From JACPPO01 sp965262505 (GTDB lineage Bacteria; Acidobacteriota; Vicinamibacteria; Vicinamibacterales; UBA2999): a stretch of 64,000 bases of DNA. A program made the position numbers and the translations under genes. Positions 44,758 through 53,896 of the stretch are shown one piece after another (the first letter of the stretch is position 1; every line of letters starts with the position of its first letter). Under the pieces are notes generated by a model that saw only the letters and a program-made list of their open reading frames with translations, did not search any database and was not told the DNA's origin. The DNA lies in contig CBDHFM010000030.1 of assembly GCA_965262505.1 (NCBI GenBank), positions 4,650,001 to 4,714,000 of the forward strand. The letters are read 5' to 3'.

Positions 44758-45657
44758 ATGACCGGCTCTGTCCTGGTTGCCGGCGCGGCTGGCCGCCTCG
44801 GCGCGTCGGTTGTCGATGCGTTCAGCGATTCCACCGGCGGTTCCGAGGTGATCGCGCATGTGCGGGCGACGCTCGATATCACCGATCCGGAGGCCGTGCG
44901 CAAGGTCATTGGGGAGGCGACGCCGGCGGTCATTATCAACTGTGCCGCGTTCAACGACGTCGATGGCGCTGAGGACCGTCCGGCGGATGCCCTGGCGGTC
45001 AACGCCTTCGCGGTTCGAAGTCTGGCGCGCGCCGCCGAGTCCTGCGGCGCGGCGCTCGTCCATTTCGGTACCGACTTCGTGTTCGACGGCGATGCGACCG
45101 AGCCTTACGATGAGGAGGCCGCACCCTCGCCACGAAGTGTCTACGGGCTGAGCAAGCTGCTCGGAGAATGGTTCGCGCTCGACACGCCGCGCGGGTTCGT
45201 TCTTCGCGTCGAAAGCCTGTTTGGCGCCCTGGCAGGATGGAGAGGCCGTCCGGGCTCGCTCGACACCATTGTCGCGGGTCTCGAACAGAGCCGCGACGTC
45301 AGGGTCTTCACGGACAGGGTCGTGTCACCGAGCTATGTGCCCGATATCGCGCGTGCCGTCAGACACCTGGTCGAGACGAGCGCGCCGCCGGGCCTCTACC
45401 ACTGCGTGAATACCGGATGCGCGACGTGGTACGAGATGGCTGAGGAGGCTGCCCGGCTGCTCGGCGTGCCCCCTCGGCTTCAGCCCGTCACGTTGGATCA
45501 GGTGGCGTTCAAGGCGATGCGTCCACGATTCTGTGGGCTGTCGAGTCGGAAGCTCGCGACAGCCGGTTTCACGATGCCAACGTGGAACGATGCGCTGCGG
45601 CGGTGGCTGACGGAACGCAGCGCGCGACCCGATAACATAGGCACGGTTCATGGCTAG
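44758..45657 (+). CDS. RmlD/Rmd-like nucleotide-sugar 4-keto reductase
   Basis: 299 aa from ATG 44758 (TTG 44749 also in frame). Extended SDR: VAGAAGRLGASVVDAF at the N-terminus, INCAAFNDVDGAED, HFGTDFVFDG, Y-x3-K in YGLSKLLGEWF, and SPSYVPDIARAV. It resembles dTDP-4-dehydrorhamnose reductase, but no RmlABC genes are present. Its end overlaps the gmd gene by 8 nt, so reduction of GDP-4-keto-6-deoxymannose (Rmd role, giving GDP-rhamnose or a relative) fits better. Confidence 0.82.
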   Translation: MTGSVLVAGAAGRLGASVVDAFSDSTGGSEVIAHVRATLDITDPEAVRKVIGEATPAVIINCAAFNDVDGAEDRPADALAVNAFAVRSLARAAESCGAALVHFGTDFVFDGDATEPYDEEAAPSPRSVYGLSKLLGEWFALDTPRGFVLRVESLFGALAGWRGRPGSLDTIVAGLEQSRDVRVFTDRVVSPSYVPDIARAVRHLVETSAPPGLYHCVNTGCATWYEMAEEAARLLGVPPRLQPVTLDQVAFKAMRPRFCGLSSRKLATAGFTMPTWNDALRRWLTERSARPDNIGTVHG

Positions 45658-46648
45658 ACGCGCAATCATCACCGGAATCACAGGGCAGGACGGCTCGTAT
45701 CTCGCGGAACTGCTCCTCGACAAGGGGTACGAAGTCACGGGCATCGTGCGCCGGCTGAGTGCGGCGAACTTCTGGCGGATCGAGCACCTGCTCGATCGAA
45801 TCGTCCTCCGGCCCGCGGATCTTCTCGATCAGCTCTCGCTCATACGTGTCGTGCAGGACGTCCGGCCGCATGAGATCTATAACCTCGCGGCCATGTCCTT
45901 TGTTCCGGCCTCGTGGGACCAGCCGTTGCTCACGGGCGAATTCAACGCGCAAGGCGTGACGCGCGTGCTCGAAGCCGTCCGCCACGTCGACACGGATATT
46001 CGCGTCTATCAGGCGTCGTCCAGCGAGATGTACGGGCGGGTGCGTGAGGTTCCCCAGACGGAGTTGACGCCCTTCTACCCACGCAGCCCGTACGGGGTGT
46101 CGAAGGTCTTTGGGCACTACATCTCAGTGAACTACCGTGAGAGCCACGGCATCTTCGCCGTCTCAGGAATCCTGTTCAATCACGAGTCGCCCCGCCGCGG
46201 AATAGAGTTCGTGACCCGGAAGGTCACCGACGGCGTCGCGCGCATCAAACTTGGGCTGGCCAGTCATCTCGGCCTCGGCAACCTCGACGCCTGTCGAGAC
46301 TGGGGTTTCGCGGGGGATTACGTGCGAGCGATGTGGCTCATGCTGCAGCAGGACACGGCCGACGACTACGTGATCGCCACAGGCATCTCGCATTCGGTGC
46401 GGGAGCTCGCGGAATGCGCATTCGGTCACGCCGGGCTCGATTGGCAGAAGTACGTGCGGGTTGACCCCGCCTTCCTGCGACCCGCCGAAGTGGACCATCT
46501 GATTGGAGATGCCGGCCGAGCGCGGAAGGTCCTTGGCTGGGAGCCTCAGATCAACTTCGAGCAGCTGATCGCCATGATGGTCGATGCTGACGTCGCGCGG
46601 CTTTCGGGGCAGTCGGTTCGGGTCGGTTCGGGCCACCAGAGCCGTTAG
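45650..46648 (+). CDS. gmd: GDP-mannose 4,6-dehydratase
   Basis: 332 aa. Converts GDP-mannose to GDP-4-keto-6-deoxymannose with bound NADP. ITGITGQDGSYLAELL (8-23), NLAAMSFVPASW, SSSEMYG, the YGVSK catalytic pair (SPYGVSKVFGHYI), NHESPRRGIEFVTRKV, and GNLDACRDWGFAGDYVRAMW are all diagnostic. Slightly shorter than E. coli Gmd (373 aa), like other short Gmd proteins. Coupled to the reductase upstream. Confidence 0.92.
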   Translation: MARRAIITGITGQDGSYLAELLLDKGYEVTGIVRRLSAANFWRIEHLLDRIVLRPADLLDQLSLIRVVQDVRPHEIYNLAAMSFVPASWDQPLLTGEFNAQGVTRVLEAVRHVDTDIRVYQASSSEMYGRVREVPQTELTPFYPRSPYGVSKVFGHYISVNYRESHGIFAVSGILFNHESPRRGIEFVTRKVTDGVARIKLGLASHLGLGNLDACRDWGFAGDYVRAMWLMLQQDTADDYVIATGISHSVRELAECAFGHAGLDWQKYVRVDPAFLRPAEVDHLIGDAGRARKVLGWEPQINFEQLIAMMVDADVARLSGQSVRVGSGHQSR

Positions 46649-46653
46649 GACAC

Positions 46654-47949
46654 ATGGTGAGTTTGAAGGACAAGATTCGAGATCGCAGGGCGCGGATCGG
46701 CGTCATCGGCCTCGGATACGTGGGACTGCCGCTGGCCGTCGAGTTCGCGAAGAAGGGGTTCGACGTCACCGGTTTCGACGTCGACGCATCGAAGATCGAC
46801 GAAATCAACGCGGGCCGCAGCTACATCCTTGACGTCAAGACCGAGGTAGTCAAAGGGTGTGTCGATGCCGGGCGTCTAAGGGCGACGACCGATATGTCGC
46901 ACTTGAAGGAGATGGACGCGATCGACATCTGCGTCCCGACGCCCCTGCGCAAGACGAAAGATCCCGATCTGTCGTACGTGATTCAGGCCGTGGATTCGGT
47001 CAAGGCGCACTTCAGGCGCGGCCAGCTCGTGATTCTCGAGTCGACCACGTATCCAGGGACCACCGACGAGGTCGTGCAGCCGGCGCTCGAAGAGAACGGC
47101 TTGAGGGCCGGCGCCGACTTCTACCTGGCGTTTTCGCCCGAGCGCGTCGATCCCGGCAACCCCGCGTTCAGCACGCGCACGATCCCGAAGGTCGTCGGCG
47201 GGTTCGACCGGCATAGCACCGAGCTCGCGGCGGATCTCTACCGATCGATCATCGACACCGTCGTTCCGGTCAGCTCGACGCAGGTGGCCGAGATGGTCAA
47301 GCTGCTCGAGAACACGTTCCGCGCCGTCAACATCGGGCTCGTCAACGAGATCGCGTTGATGGCCCACCGGATGAACATCGACGTCTGGGAGGTGATCGAC
47401 GCGGCCAGCACCAAGCCGTTCGGTTTCATGCCGTTCTACCCCGGTCCTGGTCTTGGCGGGCACTGTATCCCGATCGATCCGTTCTATCTGTCATGGAAGG
47501 CGCGCCAGAACGGGTTCGAGTGCCGATTTATCGAGCTGGCCGGCCACGTCAACGCGTCAATGCCGTCGTATGTCGTCGAGCGCGTCGGTGAGGCGCTCAA
47601 CACCACGAAGAAAGCCGTTAACGGTGCCAGGATCCATCTCTTCGGGGTTGCGTACAAGAAGAACGTCAGCGATCTGTGCGAGTCTCCGGCGCTCGACGTC
47701 CTCGAGTTGCTGTCCAGACGCGGCGCGACGCTGAGCTACACCGACCCCTTCGTTCCGAAGTTACAGCATGGCGACATCAACTTGTGCTCCGTGCCGGAAG
47801 ACAAGGTGGGTCAGGGGATCGACTGCGCTGTTATTTGCACCAACCACGACGTGTTCGACTACCCCGGCATCGTCGAGCGCTATCCCCTTGTCGTCGACAC
47901 GCGCAACGCGCTGAAGGGCATCGAGTCGAAGCACGTGTTCCGGCTATAG
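46654..47949 (+). CDS. UDP-N-acetylhexosamine 6-dehydrogenase (WbpA/WecC type)
   Basis: 431 aa. Two NAD-dependent oxidation steps turn a UDP-HexNAc into the uronic acid. N-terminal NAD site IGVIGLGYVGLPLA (15-28), CVPTPLRKTKDPDLS, LESTTYPGTTDE, the active-site Cys C271 in GPGLGGHCIPIDPFYL, and C-terminal GVAYKKNVSDLCESPALDV. Closer to WbpA-type UDP-GlcNAc dehydrogenases than to Ugd. Supplies an acidic sugar to the glycan. Confidence 0.9.
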   Translation: MVSLKDKIRDRRARIGVIGLGYVGLPLAVEFAKKGFDVTGFDVDASKIDEINAGRSYILDVKTEVVKGCVDAGRLRATTDMSHLKEMDAIDICVPTPLRKTKDPDLSYVIQAVDSVKAHFRRGQLVILESTTYPGTTDEVVQPALEENGLRAGADFYLAFSPERVDPGNPAFSTRTIPKVVGGFDRHSTELAADLYRSIIDTVVPVSSTQVAEMVKLLENTFRAVNIGLVNEIALMAHRMNIDVWEVIDAASTKPFGFMPFYPGPGLGGHCIPIDPFYLSWKARQNGFECRFIELAGHVNASMPSYVVERVGEALNTTKKAVNGARIHLFGVAYKKNVSDLCESPALDVLELLSRRGATLSYTDPFVPKLQHGDINLCSVPEDKVGQGIDCAVICTNHDVFDYPGIVERYPLVVDTRNALKGIESKHVFRL

Positions 47950-48016
47950 CGGGGATGACGCGCGCTCGTCGCCCGGGCGCTGCAGTTCGGGGAGAGCAGG
48001 AGCTTGCAGATACAGG

Positions 48017-48421
48017 ATGCCACGCGTGCGTGACTGGTGGCGGCGGGCGCTCGGCGGCGCGTTGCTCGCCTGGTGTGTCCTGGCGGCGACTTCGTCTCTG
48101 CGGGACGCGCTCACCCGCGACCCCGATCCGATAGCCGGGCTGGACGAGGAGTTCCGGGCGCTGGTGTTCGACTTGCCGGCGCGCGGCGTGATCGGCTATC
48201 TCGAACCATACGACGGTGCAGGCACCGACGCAGCAGTGCGGATGTACTATGCCGCCCAGTACGCACTGGTGCCCCGCGTCGTCGTTGGGCGCGTCGGCTC
48301 AGAATTCCTGATCGTGGCTCGCGGTACGGCGCGCCCTGGAGGCGACCGGCGGCTCGACGGGTACTACCACGTAGCGACCTTCCCGAACGAACACCGCGTG
48401 TATCGGCGACTCGTCCCATGA
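48017..48421 (+). CDS. Small membrane-anchored or exported protein of unknown function
   Basis: 134 aa. One N-terminal hydrophobic segment (ALGGALLAWCVLAATSSL, about 11-28) after a basic start looks like a signal anchor. The rest is a compact polar domain (VIGYLEPYDG, AAQYALVPRVVVG, YYHVATFPNEHRVYRRL). The stop overlaps the start of the next GT-C gene (ATGA), so it is probably its accessory partner. Confidence 0.65.
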   Translation: MPRVRDWWRRALGGALLAWCVLAATSSLRDALTRDPDPIAGLDEEFRALVFDLPARGVIGYLEPYDGAGTDAAVRMYYAAQYALVPRVVVGRVGSEFLIVARGTARPGGDRRLDGYYHVATFPNEHRVYRRLVP

Positions 48422-49873
48422 TCGGGGCCGCCGTCGGTCTGCTGCTGCCCGCCGTGGCCGTGTGGCTCTGGATCCTCGCGCTTCAGCTTCACAGGGCCAT
48501 CGGTTCCCGCGCCGTTACTACCGCCGTAGCGGTCGGCGCTGGTCTCGGTCTGTCCTCGGTGAGCACGATGTGGCTCGTGGCGCTGGGGGTCGTCGTTGGC
48601 CCGCGGTTCGTCGTAGCGGACGCGCTGCTGTGGACCGCGATTGGGACCGTCGCCTGGTGGCGTCTTCGTGGCCACGGACTTGCGCGCGAGTGGCGGGCCG
48701 GGGCGCCTGCCTCGGCCTCGCCGCGCCGTCTCACGACGACCGACTGGCTGGTGCGGACGCTGTTCGGCGCGACCGCCGTAGTGGCCGCCGTCACCGCGGC
48801 CTCGGAGTACGTCACTACGCCCCACGGCCAATGGGACGCCTGGGCCATCTGGAACCAGAAGGCACGATTTCTCTTCCGCGGCGGTGACGAATGGACCGCG
48901 ATGCTGGCGATCGACTGGTCGAACCCGAGCCACCCCCTGCTCGTGCCCACCGCGGTTGCCCGCTTATGGGCCTACGCCGGTGCCGAGCTGACGATCGTGC
49001 CCGCGATGCTCGGCCTCGTGTGGGGCGCCGCCATCGTCGCTGTGGTCATGGGCGCGCTCGACGTCCGCCACACGCGCGCGCGGATTGCCGGGGCGGGTCC
49101 TTCTCGCGCCGGGAACGTTCGTGCAGCAGGTCGTCTCCCAGCAGGCGGATGTGCCCTTCGCGCTCTTCATGGTCTCAACGCTGGCTCTGCTTCGTGCGGA
49201 CAGGATCGCCTCCTGGCTCGAGTCGCGCGATGGACGCGGACCGCTGCTCCTCGCAGGCGCACTCGCCAGTATGGCTGCCTGGACGAAGAACGAAGGTGCC
49301 CTGTTGGTCGTGGCTTCGGCTCTGTTCGTCGCGTGGATGGCCGTTCGCGTCGGACAGTCCCGTCGAATGGCGTGGTGGGTCGTCGGTGCTGCGCCGGTGC
49401 TGCTGACCCTTGTGTGGTTCAAGCTGTTCGTCGCGCCCGTTCCGCCGCCGTACTTGTCGGAGGCCCCGACGTTTGCGACGCTCGTGGAGCGCTTCTTCGG
49501 GCCGGAACGCCGAGCCATCGTCGACGCGCTGATGTGGCAACGCGTGAGCGGCTGGGGAGGCCCGTTGGCAACGGGCGTGGTGCCTCTGGGCCTGGTGGCC
49601 GTGATCGTCGTTGCGGTCAGGCGCACGGGTCGGTCGGCGCGCACGATCCTGGCGGCCGTGAGCCTCATGCTCGTCGGCTATTACGGCATCTACCTCCTGA
49701 CGCAGCTCGATGTCGAGTGGCTCGTTTCGACGACGTTCGATCGGCTGATGGTCCAGATCTGGCCCTCGTTGGTGCTTGCCGCGTTTCTCACGGACGACGG
49801 ACCGGCCGCCGGTCGACCGCGCGGGGTGCTCGACTCGCAGAGCCAAGGGCCGAGGAGTAGTGCTCGGCTTTGA
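48418..49873 (+). pseudogene. GT-C-like membrane glycosyltransferase, frameshifted
   Basis: Starts ATG 48418. Frame 1 gives membrane helices and the acidic loop HGQWDAWAIWNQKARFLF up to about 49080. The protein then continues in another frame from about 49085 (LPGRVLLAPGTFVQQVV, then DVPFALFMVSTLALL and further helices) to TGA 49873. The switch lies in the CGCGCGCG tract near 49072-49082, where a 1-nt gain or 2-nt loss would do it. Frame 1 stays open to 49860, but its product there is Arg-rich and non-membrane. Together about 485 codons. True mutation or sequencing error cannot be told apart here. Confidence 0.75.
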
Positions 49874-50009
49874 CCACCCTGGGCGAGGACGCTGCGCGGC
49901 TAATCGCGGAACGTACGGTACGATGGCAAAGATCGACGACTGCGCGCCCGACAAGGGCTCGAAAGAGCCTGGCGCGAGGCGTCTCGAGAGAACACGCAAG
50001 GGAGCGATG

Positions 50010-51167
50010 ATGCCGACGAAGGAACAGGGGAAGGGCGATTCCAAACGTGCCGGGCGCGCCGGGGGCATGCGCCTGGCGATCGTCGGATGCGGCGGCTACA
50101 TCGGCAGCCACCTCCTGGATGCCCTGCTGGTGGACGATTCGATCCGAATCGACGGGTGGGATCCTCAGACCGACAAGATTTCACGCCATCTGTCTAACCC
50201 GAATGTCAACATTCGCCGGAATCAGCTGGCTCAAGAGGATATGGAGGAGTTCAGCGACGCCGTTCGTTCCGCGGATGCGGTGATTAACCTGGCCGCGATC
50301 TGCAATCCGTCGGAATACAACGTCAACCCAATCAACGTCATTCGTACCAACTTCCTGGAGCCCGTCAGGATCGTTGACGTTTGTGCAGAGCAGCGAAAGT
50401 GGCTGATCCATTTCTCCACCAGCGAAGTCTATGGAAGGACGATCGCCAGCTACATAGGAGATACCGACTACTCGAATCCAGCCTTCTACGAGCTCGACGA
50501 GGACTCCACGCCGCTCATCATGGGGCCAATCAGGAATCAGCGGTGGTCGTACGCAACGGCTAAACAGTTGATGGAGCGATACATTTTCGGCCAACACAAG
50601 GAGGCGGGCCTTCCGTTCACCATTGTCAGGCCGCTGAATTCCTTCGGCCCCAGGATGGACTTTATTCCTGGCAGAGACGGAGAGGGAATTCCCAGGGTTC
50701 TTGCGTGCTTTATGACGGCGTTGCTGGACGGTCAGCCGATGCAGCTCGTCGACGGGGGAGTGGCGAGACGCACGATCGTGTCGATCCATGATGGCATTCA
50801 GGCGATCGTCCTGATGATCAGGAACCGTGATCGGGCAGTCAATCAGATCTTTAACGTAGGAAACAGAAACAACGAGGTCACGATGCGGGAGCTGGCCGAG
50901 CTGATGCGGGAGGCGTACGCCAGCTGTACCAGCAACCCTGCCTATCTCTCGCATCCGATTGCCGAGGTGTCCGGTCTCGACTTCTACGGAGAAGGCTACG
51001 AGGATTGCGATCGCAGGATGCCGAAGCTGAACAAGGCCAAGGAGCTTCTGGGGTGGGAGCCAAGACTGTCGTTGAAGGAAACCCTCCTGGAAACGGTCAC
51101 TTATTACTACGAGCAGTACCGTGACTGGCCGCAAACGCCGAGCGAAGCCTCCCTTTCACGCACCTGA
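50010..51167 (+). CDS. NAD-dependent epimerase/decarboxylase, ArnA C-terminal-domain type
   Basis: 385 aa. ATG 50010 (or 50007) follows AAGGGAG; the first 20 residues are a Lys/Gly-rich extension before MRLAIVGCGGYIGSHLLD. Catalytic STSEVYG and YATAKQLMERYIF, and the distinctive RPLNSFGPRMDFIPG and GEGIPRVLACFMTALL, match the UDP-glucuronate decarboxylase half of ArnA and related enzymes. Its codons are visibly AT-richer than those of its neighbours, suggesting separate transfer. Last gene of the glycan cluster. Confidence 0.87.
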   Translation: MPTKEQGKGDSKRAGRAGGMRLAIVGCGGYIGSHLLDALLVDDSIRIDGWDPQTDKISRHLSNPNVNIRRNQLAQEDMEEFSDAVRSADAVINLAAICNPSEYNVNPINVIRTNFLEPVRIVDVCAEQRKWLIHFSTSEVYGRTIASYIGDTDYSNPAFYELDEDSTPLIMGPIRNQRWSYATAKQLMERYIFGQHKEAGLPFTIVRPLNSFGPRMDFIPGRDGEGIPRVLACFMTALLDGQPMQLVDGGVARRTIVSIHDGIQAIVLMIRNRDRAVNQIFNVGNRNNEVTMRELAELMREAYASCTSNPAYLSHPIAEVSGLDFYGEGYEDCDRRMPKLNKAKELLGWEPRLSLKETLLETVTYYYEQYRDWPQTPSEASLSRT

Positions 51168-51291
51168 GCTGCACGAAGGCCTGAGCTGACGTGCTCACGC
51201 AGCCAGCCACCGTCGCCGATGCAGCCTTCCCTAAGAGCCTGTAAGGAAATAACTGCTTGCACTGTTGATCGGCGAGTAGTACGCTGCGCCC

Positions 51292-51589
51292 GTGGAGGTG
51301 GCCACCCTGCGGGCAAAGCATGCAGCGCTGGCGCCCGTGCTCACGGAGCGATCGCGCCGGGTGTGGGCGGCGACTGAGGCCCAGGCGATCGGTTATGGCG
51401 GCACGGCGCTGGTCGCCCGAGCCACGGGTATCGCGACATCGACCATCCAGCGCGGTTTGCGTGAATTGACGGCGGACGAGCCGCTCGCGGGCGGCCGGAC
51501 GCGAAGGGCGGGCGGCGGCCGCAAGCGCGCGATCGATCTCGACGCGACGCTGCTGCGCGATTTGGATGCGTTGGTTGAGCCGACCCGTC
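51292..51589 (+). pseudogene. N-terminal fragment of ISAzo13-family transposase
   Basis: About 99 codons remain: helix-turn-helix-like N-terminus with LAPVLTERSRRVWAATEA, GYGGTALVARATGIATSTIQRGLREL and a GGGRKR stretch, as in ISAzo13 transposases (normally about 400 aa). The coding breaks off after LVEPTRP at the end of the next IS; the frame runs on by chance to 51645. The element's outer end is probably near 51233. Confidence 0.75.
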
Positions 51590-52876
51590 CTGGCTACTTC
51601 GTTCATCCGCGACGGATGCGGCCTGCCTACGCCGCCCTTCGGTAGTCGTGGTGGAGCCCGCCCAACACCGGGAAGGCCACGATGCGCCTGCAGGGCTCTA
51701 CGCGGCCAGGCCGCTGCCGCTGGTTCGGGATCCGCTGCCCGATCCCCTGGTGCGGTCGCCCCCCGTTGAAGTGTCCCACCCATTCGGCGAGCACGCGGCG
51801 TAGGTGGTCCTCCCCAAGGAGCAGGACATGATCCAGGCACTCGCGGCGGAGGCCGCCGAGGAAGCGCTCGCAGATCGCGTTCAGGTTGGGCGACCTGGGT
51901 GGGATCGGGACCACGTCAATATCCGCGCTTGTGGCGGCCGCGGCGAAGTCGCGCCCGAACTTGCCATCGTTGTCCCGGATCAAGAACCGCGGTGCGCTGT
52001 CGTACGGCGTAGCCTCTCGGAGCTGCTGAGCGACCCACGCATCGGTAGGGGAGCGGGTGACGTTGACGTGGACGACCTCGCGGGTCCCGTGGGCGACGAT
52101 AAAGAACGCGTAGATCGGGCGGAACCAGGCGTCGTAGAGCTGCAGGACATCGCAGGCCCAGATGTCGTGCGTGTGGTTCCGGAGGAAGGTCCCCCAGGTC
52201 TGGCCGTGCTGCCCGCGAGGACGGACGGACCGCATGTACTGTTGGACCGTCCGCTTGCTCACGCGGATGCCGAGCGTGAGCAGTTCGCCGCGGATCCGTT
52301 CGGCGCCCCACAGCCCGTTGGCAGTGGCCATGGCCTGGATCAGGTCGATGAGCTCCACGCGCAACCGCCCCCGTGCCCCCCTCCGCCTGGACTTATGGTG
52401 CCAGAGGAGGGTGAACAGGTCGCGATGCCAGCGGAGGAGGGTGTCGGGCTTGACCACATGGAGGGCATCGCGCCACGCGGTGTGCAGCCGGGCCAGGAAC
52501 ACCAGGATAAGCCGGTCCTCAGCGTGGAGGCGTGGGCGCGATGGCGCCGCGCGTCGGAGTACGAGGATCTGCTGGCGGAGGAGCGCGTTCTCGGCGACAA
52601 GCGCCGAGCGGGGCCGGACGGCGTCGATGCTGACCGCGCACACCAGCGCTGCCCCAGTGCGGACGGGCCGCAGCATGTGCTTGATGGTCCGGCCACATTC
52701 GTGGACGCGTCGACGGACGGCCGTCTTGACGGCCCGGGTCAACCGGTTCAGCACGCTGGTCTCCTCTCGCACAGGGTGCTGGGCTCCAGGGGGCGGGGCA
52801 CACGGTTCAGTCAGCAGAGACTGACAGCCCTGAGGCGGAAGCCCTTATTGTGCGGGTGGACGGGGCAAGTAGCCAG
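51590..52876 (-). mobile_element. Integrase-type (IS3/IS481-like) insertion sequence, about 1.29 kb
   Basis: Terminal inverted repeats CTGGCTACTT at 51590-51599 and AAGTAGCCAG at 52867-52876, with partial similarity further in. The transposase stop lies about 30 nt from one end and its start about 100 nt from the other, typical of an intact IS. It cuts an ISAzo13-type transposase. I see no clear target duplication, and the rest of the ISAzo13 gene does not resume on the other side. Confidence 0.72.
51627..52772 (-). CDS. Integrase-core (rve) transposase
   Basis: 381 aa. N-terminal helical region with AENALLRQQILVLRR, then the RNase H-like catalytic core: first Asp in IWACDVLQLYD, second in FLIRDNDGKFGRDF, Glu in NAICERFLGGLRRECL, followed by HFNGGRPHQGIGQR. 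Complete DDE set, so potentially active. Resembles transposases annotated only as integrase-core proteins; exact IS family not assigned. Confidence 0.85.
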   Translation of the reverse strand: MREETSVLNRLTRAVKTAVRRRVHECGRTIKHMLRPVRTGAALVCAVSIDAVRPRSALVAENALLRQQILVLRRAAPSRPRLHAEDRLILVFLARLHTAWRDALHVVKPDTLLRWHRDLFTLLWHHKSRRRGARGRLRVELIDLIQAMATANGLWGAERIRGELLTLGIRVSKRTVQQYMRSVRPRGQHGQTWGTFLRNHTHDIWACDVLQLYDAWFRPIYAFFIVAHGTREVVHVNVTRSPTDAWVAQQLREATPYDSAPRFLIRDNDGKFGRDFAAAATSADIDVVPIPPRSPNLNAICERFLGGLRRECLDHVLLLGEDHLRRVLAEWVGHFNGGRPHQGIGQRIPNQRQRPGRVEPCRRIVAFPVLGGLHHDYRRAA

Positions 52877-52957
52877 CACGCCACGGTGTCCTCGACCATG
52901 AGGTGTTCGCGCTGTTGGGGTCAGGGGCTTCGCAGGACTGACCAACCAAGCTAAATC

Positions 52958-52993
52958 TTGCACGTTGACCTATCTACGGACTATATTTAGTCC
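52958..52993 (+). promoter_or_regulatory. Candidate promoter and operator of the toxin-antitoxin pair
   Basis: -35 TTGCAC (52958-52963), 18-nt spacer, -10 TATATT (52982-52987). A perfect palindrome GGACTA-TATT-TAGTCC (52978-52993) sits over the -10 box, 16 nt before the antitoxin start. This placement is usual for antitoxin autorepression. Confidence 0.55.
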
Positions 52994-53009
52994 GAAGAGA
53001 GAGTATCCC

Positions 53010-53285
53010 ATGAAACTGTCCAACCAAATCAAGCCGATCAGTTACCTCAAGGCCCACGCCGCCGAGATCGTGCGAACGCTTGGGGTGCAGCGGGACCCCT
53101 TGATCATCACCCAGAACGGCGAAGCCAAGGTCGTTATGCAGGATATCGACAGCTACGAGCAGACGCAGGAGACCGTTGCGTTGCTCAAGATCCTCGCACT
53201 GGGTAGCCGTCAAATCGAAGCGGGTCAGGTGCAACCCGCCGCCGATGTCATTACGCGGCTTCGGGAGCGGCGACAAGATCGCTGA
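53010..53285 (+). CDS. Phd/YefM-family antitoxin
   Basis: 91 aa from ATG 53010. The N-terminal DNA-binding part has PISYLKAHAAEIVRTL and PLIITQNGEAKVVMQDIDSYE, the classic Phd/YefM pattern; the C-terminal helix (ADVITRLRERRQD) should wrap the toxin. Its stop shares a base with the toxin start. It probably neutralises the downstream toxin and represses its own promoter. Confidence 0.88.
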   Translation: MKLSNQIKPISYLKAHAAEIVRTLGVQRDPLIITQNGEAKVVMQDIDSYEQTQETVALLKILALGSRQIEAGQVQPAADVITRLRERRQDR

Positions 53286-53611
53286 TGTCCTTCCTGGTTC
53301 AGTTGACCAAGGACGCGGCACGCGACTTGGAGGAGATTGGCGATTACATCGATTGGCACGATGCGCCGGGGCGGGCGGATCACGTGCTGGAGCAGATCGA
53401 AAAGGCGTTCCACAGCCTATCCGAGCATCCCCAGCGTGGAAACTCCCCGAAGGAATTGCGGGACATTGGAATTCGGGAGTACCGTGAGATCTTCTTCAAG
53501 CCTTACCGCATCATCTACCGAGTGATGGGAGATAACGTCTACGTGCTTGTGATTGCTGATGGGCGGCGTGACATGCAGGCATTGCTGCAGCGGCGCTTGT
53601 TGCAAGCATAA
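53285..53611 (+). CDS. RelE/ParE-family toxin
   Basis: 108 aa. Compact ParE/RelE fold: LTKDAARDLEEIGDYI, VLEQIEKAFHSLSEHPQRGN, REYREIFFKPYRIIYRV and VYVLVIADGRRDM. ParE-type toxins poison gyrase and RelE-type cleave mRNA; sequence alone does not decide, though the layout is nearer ParE. Translationally coupled to the antitoxin, the usual order for this class. Confidence 0.88.
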   Translation: MSFLVQLTKDAARDLEEIGDYIDWHDAPGRADHVLEQIEKAFHSLSEHPQRGNSPKELRDIGIREYREIFFKPYRIIYRVMGDNVYVLVIADGRRDMQALLQRRLLQA

Positions 53612-53896
53612 TAAGCACTTCTCTGCGCCTCGAACCTTTCCGATCAAGTTCAATCTAAGGTCGGATAGGGTAATCGCAACTCGTCGAAGGAGGCGGCATG
53701 GCACGCCGATACTCGGCCTCGCAGATTCGTAGCAGACTCCGTCAGGCCCAGCAGAAACAACAACGGGCGATCACTAAATACAATGACGCGGTTCGACGTC
53801 ACAACCAAGGCGTCCGAACAGCAGTCAACCGGTACAATCAGGCTGTCCGTGCTCACAACGAGCGGGTCAGAGCGAACCGGCGGCGATTGGCGAGTG

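Noticed and set aside
49085..49860. Continuation of the first frame of the GT-C gene
   Set aside because: The frame stays open but gives an Arg/Gly/Ala-rich product without helices; the other frame carries the membrane segments.
51590..51645. C-terminal 18 residues after the ISAzo13 fragment
   Set aside because: They are read from the end of the inserted IS and do not belong to the transposase family.
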